Below are positions 1 to 11,917 of a DNA stretch of 64,000 nucleotides, piece by piece. The stretch is taken from NCBI GenBank assembly GCA_037447655.1, contig JBBHKE010001432.1, positions 156,018 through 220,017 on the forward strand, in the 5' to 3' direction. The stretch comes from Zygnema cylindricum (lineage: Eukaryota > Streptophyta > Zygnematophyceae > Zygnematales > Zygnemataceae). Positions within the stretch are counted from its first letter, which is position 1, and every line of letters starts with the position of its first letter. The notes beneath the pieces are model-generated. The model worked only from the letters and a program-made list of their open reading frames with translations. It had not been told where the DNA came from and ran no database searches. The position numbers were made by a program, and so were the translations under genes.

Positions 1-1972
1 CACTGCAAAGTCAAAAGACACGTGGCATAACCTCAATGGCTTGTGGCATCTACGGAGAATATGGGAACGAATCCGGATATGGTAGGCGTCGTCGTTTTGG
101 GCATCCTATACAATGGCCGTACAAAAAGTACTTCAACACTTTTACCTTTCTATATGACACTGACTTTTGATTGGTGTTGTACTTTAGTATTAGAGGGTTA
201 AGGGAGGGATTTAGGACTTAGAAAAATTGGAAGGTAGCCACCTCTCTTAAGAGAACTCCTTCACAAAAGGTCAACTTTGACCCTTCATAACTTACTACTA
301 AAGGGAGCAACTTTTGAGATTCTTTTTGCTATCTGTTGTTCTTTGGTCTAAAATAGACCGCAGAAGCCACCCAAACTATCATGCAAAAAGCTAAGCGAAG
401 CTAAGCCAATGAACAATCATTTGAAAGGCATCTTCCATTTAACATACATGCATACACAGATGCAATCATTCATCCGTACACAGATAAAGCAAGCATTCAT
501 CCGTACACAGACGGAGCAAGCATACGTACACATACGCATGAAATCATCTAGGGTTTCATGGAATAGAAGCTTAATATATCTCCATCATCGTAACAAACCC
601 TAAGACAATGTATGACATAACAAACACAACTAAGGTTTGATAGAGTAATCAACATAAACAAACCCTAGGACAAATGCATACATAATGCATATCAAACAAA
701 CATAAAATTAACACATATAAATAATAATAAATGAATGCATCACACATAAACAAATGTATAATCAAATAATCAATGTATCATTTAAATGCATGACCTAATC
801 GGCAACCCTAAAAGTCTACATCTTCGGTCCCTACTTTTCATGCTAATCATTGATTATTTTTCCTAACAAAGCTCACTCCTATATATACACTTATGAGCTG
901 TCAACGAATCACTAAGTGTCAAAATAACCAACTTAAATTACGTAACTGTCATTAGGTACTATTTAACCATAATAGCCCATTACTAAGAATAAACTAATCG
1001 TAAGCGTACACCTAAAAGTCAAGCAATCGTAAGCGTACACTTGTCTGCAAATACAACATATGAACACACACAAATTGAACTGTCGAAACCCTGATTGATC
1101 ACGTAAAACATACCTATTTTAATCAACACTAAATCATTATCTCTAATAAGACAAAACATTGATGTTTCAAACATTTACACCGACGTATCTACAAATCCAC
1201 GTCATAAGTGATAACTCGCTTAGTCACTTGCCGATAAGTCCACGCAGCAAGTCGTCATCACATATGTACAATTCAATTTGGTTTCATGTCCTCAAAATAG
1301 TGTGAATCATCAAAAACCGGCGGACGCCTCAAAGTACAACACAATCCACTGTCGAAACGATACGGTACCATCCAAATATTGTCCGTACCGAAACCGCGTA
1401 CTTCGTCATAAATGCGCCTTGTCGCATATAAGGTACACGTCATTTTCGATAAATGCGTCGCAAATAAAGTACACTTAATAGTACACCTGTCCAAAATAGA
1501 TTATATGTACCATCGCGTACTTTCCATAATTGTCGCCCGTAACATTAGGTTCCGTACGGCCGGCGTCCAATTTAAATATGTCAAACATTTCATGTCGGAT
1601 CGCTTCGCGATTCGCCGTTCATTTCCCAGCGCATTCCGCACCATTCAATTTTTTTCCTTACGTCATATTAATTTCACTTGTACACTAGCTCCCCCGAACC
1701 GCAAATATGTTCAAAACTCCACAATACATCGGGTAAAATATATACGCACGAAACATCGCGTGCGCACCAAATTTCACGTATGCACGAAACTAAATCTTCA
1801 AAAAAAACACTATCTTCTCAGGGGAGCCTTCTCTTCACAGGGGTGAAGATGGTCAAGGAATTTTTTGCCAAAGTGGCAGTAATTCTTGTTGAAGCTCGAA
1901 GGGGTTAGTGTTTTCCAAGGGCCTTCGTGTAAGTTACCCACTCTGAGGACCTATGGAGGTCTCAGAGCTACA
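1..1972 (+). mobile_element. 5' LTR of family A copia element 1, split by a solo LTR insertion
   Basis: The left piece (1-333) and the right piece (about 1810-1972) align with the distal two thirds of the family A LTR at 24234-25285, sharing the tract around 'aaaggtcaactttgaccc' and the terminal 'gaggacctatggaggtct' block. The LTR start lies left of the window. The middle is occupied by an unrelated insertion (334-1809). The LTR ends in CA at 1972 and is followed by a worn primer-binding site (agttatggtcccacc). The Gag start codon at 1953 is inside this LTR, as in the other family A copies. Confidence 0.75.
334..1809 (+). mobile_element. Solo LTR of an unassigned family, 1476 bp
   Basis: The insertion begins TGTTGTTC, ends AAAAAACA, and is flanked by a perfect 5-bp duplication CTATC (329-333 and 1810-1814). 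That is the signature of an LTR-retrotransposon insertion reduced to one LTR. It interrupts the LTR of element 1. No long open frame or known domain is seen inside. It matches none of the other LTRs in the window apart from the TGTTGTT start. The last codons before the end read M-H-E-T-K-S-S-K-K-T, which would fit a Gag frame starting inside the LTR as in families A and B, but this is inference. Orientation is assigned only on that weak basis. Confidence 0.6.
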
Positions 1973-3063
1973 AGTTATGGTCCCACCCTCTAGGGTGCCC
2001 ATCTTTAATGGAACTAGCTTCATATATTGAAATAGTATGATGACAAGAGCTCTATGTGAGAAAAGATTTTGGGGAATAATGAGTGGACGAGTAAGGCGTC
2101 CATCAAGTCTAGGCGTCCATCAGGTCTAAGCATCCGTCCAATGTTTTGAGGAAGCAGAATCACCAGAGATGCCAATCCATCTCCAATGGAGGAGACAAAA
2201 GAAGGGGAGGTGGTGGACAAAGGAAAAGAGAAGGAGACGATCACACCTATAGCAACCGGTTCAGCATTCAAGTCACTTATTCCGAGGAACGACGAGAATG
2301 ATATTGATACTTGGGACTATAACAATATGGCGGCAGAGCACTTTATCCTCCACCATCTTACTCAAGGGCTTGCATCTCCTCATTTGCAACTAGAAAGGGC
2401 ATCCGATCTTTGGATGGCTCTCATAGATGTGTACCAAAGTGGTACAATCCAGCAACAGCAGTTGGCTATTCAGAAATAGATGCATATGTTTACAAAGGGG
2501 GGAAAATGTTGGATTTTTGTAATGAGCTCGCAACACTTTTCATGGAGCTAGAGAGTGCTAGACAGGTATAAACTAAGCTAATGAAGGTTAACTGCTTGCT
2601 TATGAAGTTAGCTAATGATTACGAGAATAAAGTAAACTGTGTGCAGGATTTGCCAAACTCCAGGTGGATATGGAATTCTGTGGTACGGATGACTCTCGTT
2701 CGAGAGAATACGATAGAGATTCGTAGGGGAGGAGAGAGTGGACAAGCATTGTTAATCGAGACCGATTGCAAGAACAAAGATACCAAAAAATGAGTGGAAA
2801 CTACGCAGGGGGAGGCAGAAAAATCATTCCAATTAGTCTGGATCGAGGGCTCCAAAAGGGTTGTGTCACTTTTGTAAGAAATGGGGGCACTATATGGCGG
2901 AGTGCTCTAAGCTAACCGAACTCTGGTTAAAGGAAGGGGCAAACTGGTGGATCTTAGAGAGGAAAGAAAAGGCTCTTGAGACGCAGGTACATGAGGAAGA
3001 ATCTGAGGATGAGGACGATGAGCTCTTGTTGGATGAGGAGTTGGAGGCAAAAACCGAGGTTTA
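1953..3063 (+). pseudogene. Copia Gag, element 1 (family A), broken
   Basis: Translated pieces match the Gag of the near-intact element at 44328-45332: a start inside the LTR followed by a conserved V-P-P-S-R-V-P stretch, the W-(D/E)-x-N-x-M-A core near 2310-2335, and a CCHC zinc knuckle C-H-F-C-K-K-W-G-H-Y-M-A-E-C at about 2860-2905 with all four metal ligands present. Gag forms the particle shell and binds the element RNA. The frame is broken by stops (for example after 2478) and frameshifts, and ends in an acidic D/E-rich stretch with a stop near 3062. It cannot make a full protein. Confidence 0.8.
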
Positions 3064-6000
3064 AATTCCTCGAAAGAAAAAATATGCTTTCAGAAGAATA
3101 AAAGGTGAAGGAGGTTGGATTGTGAATTCGGGTGCCTCTATGCACATCTGTAAGGTCAATCACACGTTTCCTAAGATGAGAAAGATTCCCACCGTAGAGA
3201 TAGAGTATGGGGATGGAAGGGAAGTCACTACTTCTTTGGTAGGATCGGTAGATGTGAAAGTCTTACAGGAGGGGAAGACATCCATATTGACATTCTCTGA
3301 TGTGTTGTTTATTACAGAGATAAACAAAAATCTCATCTCAACGTCTATGTTAGATGATAAAGATTTTGAGATTAGCACTAGGAAGAAAACCTTTAGTGCT
3401 AGTTTTGAGGAGGAAGTTTATTTCACTGCTGAAAAAGGTTGCCAACGGATGTTTAGGCTGATTTCAAACAATTAAAAGAAGAAACTTTACTATGCTGGTG
3501 TTCATGACATTATGTTGTGGCATATGAAGCTTGGACATGTGCATTTAGAAAAGTTGAAAGAAATAAAAAGGATGGGAATAGTGGAAGAAATTCAGTTTGG
3601 AGAAAGTGAAAACCTAAGTGACTCTAGTTGTTGTGCTCAAGGTAAGGCACATACGTTACCCTTTCCAAAGGAAACCACTTATATATGAGAAAATGTTTTA
3701 GATTTGGTACACAGTGATATTTGGGGACCGGCCAAAGTGCCCTCACCCGGGGGTAAGAGGTTTATGATGACTATCACCGATGATTGGTCTCAGTATTCTA
3801 GAATATACTTTTTGAAAAATAGATCAAAGGCGCCACATATTTGTAAGGAATATAAAGCGTGGAGTGGGATACTCCATGAAACGGCTATTAAGAGAGTAAG
3901 GAGTGATAATGGGGGAGAGTATACTTCTAATCAATTTGAGGAGTTTTTTGAGTGGAACACCAAAAGAGAGTTCCTGAAAATCCAAAAGCCGAGAGATTAA
4001 ATAGAACACTAAGTGATAGTGCTAGGAGTATGCTGTTGGATAAGAAGATAGGAAAGAGGTTTTGGGCCAAAGCAATGAAGTGTGCATGTTATCTCAAAAA
4101 TAGAGTTCTTACTTAGGCATTAAAAGGTCAAACACCTTATGAGAGATGGAACGACGGAAAACCAGATGTTTCACACTTAAAGGTTTTCAATAGTCAACAG
4201 TTAAGTCTAAACACAGATCCGTGACATTGGAAGTTAAATCCAAAAGGCAAAAGAGGATATCTGTTAGGATATGATCAAGATGTTAAAGGATATAAAGTCT
4301 ATGATCTCAAAACAAAAGATATAATCCTAGTGAAACATCTAGTGGTTATGGATAAAGAGAAATCTATTGATCTTTTTAATCATACAAAAACAGTCAAAAT
4401 CAGATTTTAATCAGAAAATTCTGATGACTTTGAGCTCCCTAACTATCCTAGTTTCCGAGATAATGATGATTTTACAGGTACATATCACATTGAAGAGGAC
4501 TCAGCTGTGGAACCCACAGTAACAACACCAACCAAAGCGGAAGATGTGGTGGAAATAGACCCGGAATCAAGGGATAGAGGAGAAGTCGAAACTATTCGGA
4601 AGAATCCACGGGAACCATCAATTCAGGCAACATAGTTTGAGGAAGGAAAAAGAAGCAGTAAAAGACTGTAAGAGAGACAAGTTAACAACAAGGTAACCAA
4701 GCTGTCTCACCTCGATGAACCTCAAACTTATAATGAGGTAATGAAATGTACTGAGAGAAAGCGGTGGAAGACAGTTTTTAATGAGGAGATGACTTAATTA
4801 TAACGGCCGATACATGGAAGCTGGTGGACTGTCCACTTGACAAAAAGCCAATTGAGTGTAAGTGGGTGTTTAAACCGAAAATCAACCCGGATAACACCAT
4901 TGAGCGCTACAAGGCTCGGTTTGTGGCTAAAGGATTCACTCAAAAATAAGAGATTGACTACGAGGAGACCTTTGCCCCGGTCGTAAGGTTTCCCTCCGTC
5001 CGAATACTTCCCACTCTAGCGGCAGCAGATACATAGAAGTGCATCAAATGGACATCAACACAGCCTTCATACATGGAGAGTTGGAAGAAAAGATTTTTAT
5101 GCAACAGCCCGAAAGAATTATAGAGCAAGGAGAAGAGAGCAAGGTATGTCAATTGATGAAATCTTTTTAGTGGCTGAAACAGGCGCCATGGAAATGGAAA
5201 AAGAAGCTTGATGAGTTTCTTACGAATTTGGGATATATTCGGATCAGCTCAGATAATTTAATTTATTTGTTTGAACATGAGGAAGGAATTATTTTCATTG
5301 CAATTTATATTGATGATTTGCTTGTTTTAGAATAAACAAGTTGAAAAATGATTTCAAAGGAAGATTTGAGATGAACGATATGGGAGAAGTAAGGTATAAT
5401 TTCGGAATTTATGTAGAGAGAGACAAATTAGCTCAGAAGGAAACCATTGGAAACATGTTAGAAAGATTACAAATGGACAAGGTTAAAAGTTCTACCACTT
5501 GAATCGAACTAAAAAGTGAGGGGAGAGAGGAAGACGGAGTTATAATCTTGGATGATTAGATAGGCCTTGAAGAAAAAATATTTATGTAGACAATTCCTTA
5601 TAGAGAAGTAGGGGCAGCCTAATAAATTTTATGAACTGTATCCGGCCATATATAGCCGCAGCTGTAGGAGTACTAAGTGGGAGTCAGAATGCTTCCACTA
5701 AGAAAGATTGGGAGGCAGCTAAGAGGGTCATTACATATCTCATAGGGACTAGGGACCTATAGCTGCATTTGGGAACAAAACTGACATCACCACTTGGAGT
5801 GATGCCAGCTATGGGGATGCTCCTATGAGGAGATGCACGTCTGGGTATGTATTATATGTGGGTAATGGGGCTTGCAGCTGGAGCAGAAAATAGCCAAAGG
5901 TCATTGCTCAGTCCACCATGGAGGCAGAGTACATTGCCTCTTGCTCTACTGTAAAACAATTAATGTGGGTCAAGTCCTTGCTTAGTGAATTTGGTCATCT

Positions 6001-6241
6001 TAAGAGTGGTGTCCACAAAGTGTTTTGTGATAATCAGGCAGCCATTGCCAATTCTACCAATCCTAAACATCACTTTAAAGCCAAACATATAGACATTAGA
6101 CTTAGCTTTGTTAGGAAGAAGGTAGAAAACAAGATAATCCGTTATGAATATAGACCAGGTAGTGAAATGGTAGCATATATGTCGACCAAACCGGTGCCTT
6201 CCCCTAAACTATATTACTGCAAAGAGAAGTGTGATCTTTAA
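3064..6241 (+). pseudogene. Copia protease-integrase-RT-RNase H, element 1 (family A), broken
   Basis: Domains follow the copia order. The aspartic protease site region is at about 3113-3150 and reads N-S-G-A-S where family members have D-S-G-A-S, so the catalytic Asp is lost. A GAG-pre-integrase region (about 3500-3690) follows. Integrase starts at 3704 with the H-S-D-I-W-G-P and S-D-N-G-G-E motifs. Reverse transcriptase covers about 4750-5400 with a Y-I-D-D active site near 5310. RNase H runs to 6241 with the M-E-A-E-Y and C-D-N-Q-A motifs. Stops and frameshifts occur every few hundred bases and part of RT after the Y-I-D-D box is missing. It ends just before the polypurine tract (about 6255-6269). 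Confidence 0.85.
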
Positions 6242-6269
6242 TTGAAAAGTGACTAGAAAATAAAGGGAG

Positions 6270-6884
6270 TGTAGAAATTAATGGTTCCTTAAGTATTTTC
6301 TAGGTCTGAACATGTAAAATAAAATGCAGAAAAGAAGTAGAGGCAGTGGTTTTTGGTAGAATTACCAAAAGTTACTTGACAGACCCAGGATTTTATCCTG
6401 GTACTTACCATCCGTCAAAGTCAACCGTAGACATTAGCTTTATCCTATAGACTAGGAACAGTGCTTAGTTATATAGGGTTCGATAAATACTTAATGATTT
6501 ACTTGTAGAAGAATTCATTTAATGGAACGAAAAAACTTTTAGCACATAGATACAATACGGTTTATGGTACATCTTGGAACTAGTACCGCGCATTTGTTTC
6601 GACAGCAAAACAAATACCGCGCATCTATTATCGACGGCTTGAATTAAAAGCTGGATTAGATCTAATAGCCACAGTAGGTGCCGAGATCGCAGAATGGACG
6701 TTTTGGCGTTTTCCGGAGAATATAAGAACGAATCCGGATATAGCAAGCGTCGTCATTTTGGCCATGCCGTACGATGGTCGTACACAAAGTACTCCGGCGC
6801 TTGTACCTTTCTATACAACACTCTATTCAGATTGGTGTCGTACTCTAGTATTAGAGGGTTTAAAAAAGGATTTAGGACTTAGGC
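6270..6884 (+). mobile_element. 3' LTR of element 1, truncated
   Basis: The LTR starts TGTAGAAATTAATGG directly after an AAAGGGAG polypurine tract, the same arrangement as at 24234. It carries the family A hairpin (6376-6418) and stops near the shared 'ggatttaggacttagg' block, about 350 bp short of the usual end. The distal part is missing. Confidence 0.75.
6376..6418. repeat. Conserved LTR hairpin, TTGAC...CCGTCAA
   Basis: Inverted repeat with stem TTGACAGA against TCCGTCAA and a loop holding 'aggattttatcctggtac'. Versions lie at the same LTR offset at 24446-24487, 40721-40763 and 46103-46145. It is preceded by a second palindrome (TTTTGGTA...TACCAAAA, about 6350-6370). It occupies the place where A' and C LTRs carry a tRNA-like block. 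Confidence 0.6.
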
Positions 6885-7371
6885 CACTTCTCCATTAGGC
6901 GCCGACAGTAATGTTACGGATAGGTTTACTAACACTAATATTTCATTCACTTCTCCATCAGGTTGTGTCAAAAATGGAATCTATCGCGTACGTGCTTTCT
7001 TTCGATTGGATGCACGTAGATTTGTGTTCTGACGACGAGCGTCGTCAAAGATTCTAAAAGAAAAATGTCTAAAGTCATATTTGTACAACCAGCCACAAAA
7101 TAAAATACACGAATGTATATTTTGCACGTTCGTGTTTTGTCGTTGTACAAGTGGTGTGCAATTTCTACGTTCCTGTTTTGTCGTAACCAAATCGGAACTT
7201 TGAAAACAGTAGGCGCAACAAATTTCGGTTGATGATGGATGGTGGTGGAGGCGTCACGGTACATTCTTCAACAAACGTTTTTTGGTGGTTATTGGCGTAT
7301 CTCATTCTCGCCTATTGGAAGGCGCATGGCATATGTTCGAAGACGCGTGGCTCGTACGTGACATTTTATGG
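6885..7371. other. Non-coding stretch, nothing recognised
   Basis: Between the truncated LTR and the next solo LTR. It contains short overlapping open frames without recognisable domains. Base composition (frequent cgta, gtac, cgtcg) resembles other unassigned spacers here. Confidence 0.4.
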
Positions 7372-7376
7372 TAAAT

Positions 7377-8417
7377 TGTTGAAATAAATGGTTTTTATTA
7401 TATTTTCTAGGTCTAAATTTATTAGAAAAGAAAATGTAGGCAGCCTGCCTCTATCTCTTCTCTCTCTCTCGCCCCCATACTTGTTGTAGTCACTGAAGGA
7501 GAGAGAGAGAGAGCAATGGAGCCATGGCTGCCTCAACTCCATAGGAAGGACTAAAGAGTGGCTTAAGCCACTCTCAACAAAAGGTTGAGTCCGGCAGGAC
7601 TCGAACCCCCGACCGGCAGAGCGCGGCGTAGCCGTTAGCTCTAACCAGTCTGTCGTAGAAGTCCGTTAGGAGATATAGGGTTTCATTACTATTTAAACTA
7701 TTGTAATGTACTAGATTCATTTAACTGAAACTCTTAACGCCACGCATAGATACAGTTCTACAAAATACGAAGTACTGTACTTGTTTGAAATGGATATCGC
7801 GCATTTTGTTTCGACAGCGAAACAAATATCGCGCAAGTATTTATTACGGCCGAGATTGAATTTCGCGTCAAATCTAACGGCGCACATCATCGCCGAAATC
7901 CCGGAATGGTCATTTTGGCATTTAGTGACGTGGCATGACCTGGCGCCACGTGGGAAGACATCATTCGGTCGCGGGAATTCCGAGGAACGTACGGACGAGT
8001 TGAAAGTGGACACGCGTCTACTTAATGGCCTTGTCGTACAGAGGCCGTACAGAAAGTACATCGGCAGTAGTACTTTCTTGTACTATACAGTTTTGTGATT
8101 GGTTCGTACAGGCAGTAGATAGGAGCTGTGAGAGGGAAGTAGGAAAAACTAGGACTTAGGAAAATTTAGGTAGATAGTCCTCTCTCTGAGAGTTTGTATA
8201 AATTGGCATCTTTGCCACCCTATAACTTATCGGCTGGTTGGCCGTTTTCAGTGATTCTTTTTGCTACGGACTCAGGGGAGTCCAGGCTGTACAGGGGTGC
8301 AGTCAAATTGTCAGTTTGCCTTCTTGGGCAGAAGTGGTCGTGGCTTAAAGTGGGTTAGTTAACCACTATCTAGAGGCTTCCTGTATTCTGTAGTCCAATG
8401 GAGGACACAGAATTGCA
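7377..8417 (+). mobile_element. Solo LTR, family A', 1041 bp
   Basis: Begins TGTTGAAATAAATGG, ends GGACACAGAATTGCA, and is flanked by perfect 5-bp duplications TAAAT (7372-7376 and 8418-8422). Start and end match the LTRs of the near-intact element at 39931-46350. No internal region follows, so this is a solo LTR formed by LTR-LTR recombination. It contains an antisense tRNA-like block (7586-7663). Confidence 0.85.
7586..7663 (-). ncRNA. tRNA-like block inside LTR, antisense to the LTR
   Basis: On the minus strand the block holds ACTGGTTAGAGC (end of an A-box-like D arm) and, about 35 nt downstream, GGGTTCGAGTCC, a match to the pol III B-box consensus with a 7-nt T-loop. The acceptor stem does not pair convincingly and the anticodon arm is unclear. 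It is therefore a tRNA-derived sequence (SINE head or tRNA relic), not a functional tRNA gene. Relatives lie at 27208-27283 and 39791-39867. Confidence 0.5.
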
Positions 8418-8422
8418 TAAAT

Positions 8423-8663
8423 GGCTAGTGTCCTTCTTAAGACCCTAGCCATTAACCGGACGACGTGACCTTTTGCTTTGAAAACTCATAATCGGACGGT
8501 CGATGTTATCGACCAAAAGTTTGGAGAATCTTGACGAATCTCTAGTAATCATGTTCTGAAAAAAAAAAAAAAATACTGCCTTGTACGACAATGAGCTAGA
8601 TTTGTAAGGAAAAGCATTTTTTCGGGTAAACAACCCCACCTTTCGCCTGATGGAGGTTCACCC
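8423..8663. other. Short spacer with an A15 run
   Basis: No domains or LTR homology seen. It contains a run of about 15 A residues near 8558-8573. Confidence 0.35.
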
Positions 8664-8933
8664 TTAGAAAAATTGGTAGGTAGCCACCTATCTCCCAGAG
8701 AGCTCTTGTACAAAAGGTCAACTTTGACCCTTAATAACTTACTGCTCGGGCGAGCAAATTCTGAGATTTTGCTATATGCTTAAGGGAGCCATCTCTTCAC
8801 ATGGAAGAAGCTGGACAAAGTTTTGTCAGCCAAGGTGGCAATTATTCTTGTTGAAATTCAAAGGGGTCGGGTTATCTTAGGGGCTTAGTGTAAGCTGCCC
8901 ACCCTGAGGACCTATGGAGGTCCCAGAGTTGCA
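8664..8933 (+). mobile_element. Family A LTR, distal fragment
   Basis: Matches the last 270 bp of the family A LTR (same blocks as 1815-1972 and 25010-25285), ending CCCAGAGTTGCA at 8933. The upstream part is missing, and the junction at 8934 runs into a minus-strand gag fragment. Confidence 0.7.
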
Positions 8934-9523
8934 TCAAACACACTCTAGCTCCATGACAAGTGTTGCAAGTTCATTACAAAAATCTGGCATATTTCCCCCT
9001 TTGTATGCATATCGATCTATTTTTTGATCAACCAACTGTTGCTCTGAATTGCACCACTTTGTGACATCTTTATGAGAGCAACCCAAAGATCAGATGCCCA
9101 TTCTACTTACAAATGAGAAGTTGGAAGCCCTTGTGCGAGATGGTGGAGAATGAAGTGCTTTGCAACCATGTAATTATTTTCCCAATTGTCAATATCATTT
9201 TCCTTGTTCCTCGAAATATGGGACATGAAAGCTGAACCGGTTGCTATCGGTGTTGCTATAGGTGTGATTGTCTCTTTTTCTTTCCCTTTGCCCATCACAA
9301 ATCTCTCTCCGTACTCCGACCCCTCTAGTGGAGATGGATATGTTTTTCTAGTAAACTTGCCTCTTTCAAACCTTGGAGGAATAGCTAAACTAGATGGGTG
9401 CCTCACTCGCCCACTCACTATCCCCAAAACCTTTTCTCGCACAAAGCTCGTGTCCTCATACTCTTCTAGTATATGAAGCCATTCGCGTTAAATATGGGCA
9501 CCCTAGAGGGTGGGCCCATTACC
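8934..9523 (-). pseudogene. Copia Gag N-terminal fragment, family A, minus strand
   Basis: Minus-strand translation gives the family A Gag start region: a primer-site-encoded M-G-P-P, then W-G/L-G-I-V-S-G-(R/Q)-V, K-E-K-E-T-I-T-P-I-A-T, and W-x-N-N-Y-M-V-A-K-H-F-I-L. It begins right at the 5' LTR edge (9524) with a primer-binding site reading ggtaatgggcccacc on the minus strand, one base from the ideal half-tRNA site. It is cut at 8934, before the zinc knuckle, by a plus-strand LTR fragment. Confidence 0.75.
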
Positions 9524-10180
9524 TTTAACTCTGAGACCTCCATAGGTCCTCAGAGTAGGCAGCTCACACGAAGCCCCTAGGATTGCCCTGGCCCAATTGA
9601 GTTTGACCAAGAATGTTTGCCACCTTGACGGACAAAAAAAGTACCTGATTTTACACCAGTGTAGGCAAGACTCTCTTGAGTGTGCTTGAAAAAGAATCAG
9701 TCTATTTGCTCTCTTGATAAGTAAGTTATGGATGGTCAAAGATAACTTTTTGTACAAGTTCACTCTACGAGAGAAGCGCCTACCGAATATTTGGCTAATT
9801 CTAAAACCCCTCTCTTGACCCTCTACTACTAGAGTATGGAACCAATCAAATCACTATATAGTACAGAAAGCTACTGGTGTCGGAGTAGTTTCTGTACAGC
9901 CATTTTACAGCATGGCCAAGAAGTTGACGCCTGCTATATACGAACTCATCCTGGTGCTCCTTGGAGATGCCGCAAGCCGAGGAGGTAGCGCTACGTGTCA
10001 CGTGGTGTTGAAATACCGGAAAACCGCCAAAACGCTCATTCCGGGATGTTGGCTCCCAAAGTGACCGTCCGATCCAAACCGGCTTTCAATTCTAGCCGTC
10101 AAAACAAATGTGCCGTATATTTGTTTTGTGCGGTACCCTTGTCTGTACTATGTATAGCTACACCTATGGGCTACGGGTCC
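9524..10180 (-). mobile_element. 5' LTR (minus) of the 8934-9523 gag fragment, truncated
   Basis: Minus-strand LTR ending about 9524. It shares the aaagataactttttgtac/gtacaaa region, the 'accaatcaaatcactatata' promoter-like part and the 'gcgcta...cacgtgg' region with family A LTRs. Only about 655 bp remain; the U3 side is lost where it meets the plus-strand integrase at about 10181. Confidence 0.6.
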
Positions 10181-11917
10181 GTTCGCTCATTGATATCATT
10201 GATGATTGGTCTTGGTGTTCAAGATTATATTTTATGAAAGCAAAATCAGAGGCCCTATAACATTTTATGGAATACAAGAGATGGAGTGAGAAACTCCATG
10301 AAACTCCAATACTGAGAGTGAGGAGTGAAAATAACGGAGAATATACCTCCAACCAATTTGAGGAGTGTTTGAGAAAAGAGGGAGTACAACATCAAAAGAG
10401 AGTTCTAAAAATCCTGAACAAAATGGTGTAGCCAAGAGGATGAAAAGGACAATAAGTGATAGTGCCAGGAGTATGTTGTCTGATAAGAAGATAGGAAAAA
10501 GGTTTTGGGGTGAGGCAATGAACTGTGCAAACAACCTCAAGAATAGAGTTCTTACATTGGCAGTCAAAAGACAAATACCCTTTGAGAAATGGACTGGCCG
10601 AAAACCAGATCTATCACACTTAAAGGTTTTTTGTAGTGAAGTGTTTAGTCTAAGTAGAGATCGGTCAAACATGAAGTTAGATTCTACAAGAAAACCAGGA
10701 TACGATGAGGATTTAAAAGGTTATAGAGTTTATGATCTTAGGAAATAATATATAATTCTAGTTTAATACCTGGTAGTTATAAATGAAGAAAAAATTGTAG
10801 ATCCCTTTAAACATACAATGTGAGTAAGAATTAGATTTGAGTAAGAAAACTCTGATTAGTTTGAGCTTCCTAACTATTTAAGCATTCTAGAATATGATAA
10901 CCTTGCAGGTACAAATTAGACAGAGAATGAACCAATTCTAAAACCTCAAGTTATAACTCAGCCAGAAGCTGAAGATTTAGTGGAAATAGAACCGGAACTA
11001 AGAGATAGAGGAGAAGCCGAATTCGTTCGAAAGAATCCACGACATCTATCTATTCCACCGACAAATTTTGAAAGAGGAAAGAGAAGCAAGAAAAGACTGC
11101 AATAGAATTAAGTTAACATCAAGGTTACCAAATTGTCTCATCTAGATGAACCCCAAACTTTTGTTGAGGCGATGAACTATCCTGAGAGGAATCGGTGGAG
11201 GACAACAATTAATGAGGAGATGGCCTCAATTATGGCGGTTGATACTTGGGAGCTGGTGGACTGTCCACTTGACCGAAGCCAATCACGTGTAAGTGGGTTT
11301 TCAAACTGAAACTTAACCCAGATAACACCATTGAGCGCCATAAGGCTCAATTAGTGGCCAAAGGATTTACTCCAAAAGAGAGAATTGACTAAGGGGAAAT
11401 ATTTTCTTCGGTCGTCAGGTTTCCTTCCGTCCTTATTTTTCTCAGTGTAGCGGCATTAGAAAACATGGAGGTGGATCAAATGGACATCAAGACGGCCTTC
11501 TTGCATAGAGAGTTGGAAAAGGAGATCTTTATACGAAAGCGCGAAGGATTTGTGGAGCAAGGGGAAGAGAGCAAGGTATGTCGATTAATCTATTCTTTGT
11601 ATGGACTACAACAGGCACCCCAAGAGTTGAACAAGTAGTTTGATGAGTTTTTTATAGGTCTAGGATACATTTGAATCAGCTCGGATCACTCAATTTACCT
11701 GTTTGAAAATGAAGGTATCATTTTTATTGCCTTTTATGTTGATGATTTGCTTGTATTAATTAAATCTATGGATAAAATCAATAAACAAAAAAAGGATCTA
11801 AAAAGCAAATTTAAATTGAATGATGTGAAAGAGGCAAAATACATATTGGGAATTCAGGTAGAGAGAGACAAAGATAGGAGGATAATCATATTAATTCAAA
11901 AAAAGGCCATTGGGAAT
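10181..11917 (+). pseudogene. Copia integrase to mid-RT fragment, family A
   Basis: Starts inside integrase at the (T)-D-D-W motif, continues through Y-T-S-N-Q-F-E-E and P-E-Q-N-G-V-A-(K), the integrase C-terminal region (H-L-K-V-F), an acidic linker, then RT: K-W-V-F-K-L-K-L-N-P-D-N-T near 11300, the Q-M-D-I-K-T-A-F box near 11480 and an intact Y-V-D-D near 11740. Several stops are present. At 11917 the frame runs straight into Gag of a family B element. Confidence 0.8.

Noticed and set aside
1412-1846. 144-codon open frame in the solo LTR
   Set aside because: No recognisable domain, crosses the LTR end and target duplication, and overlaps other open frames of similar length.
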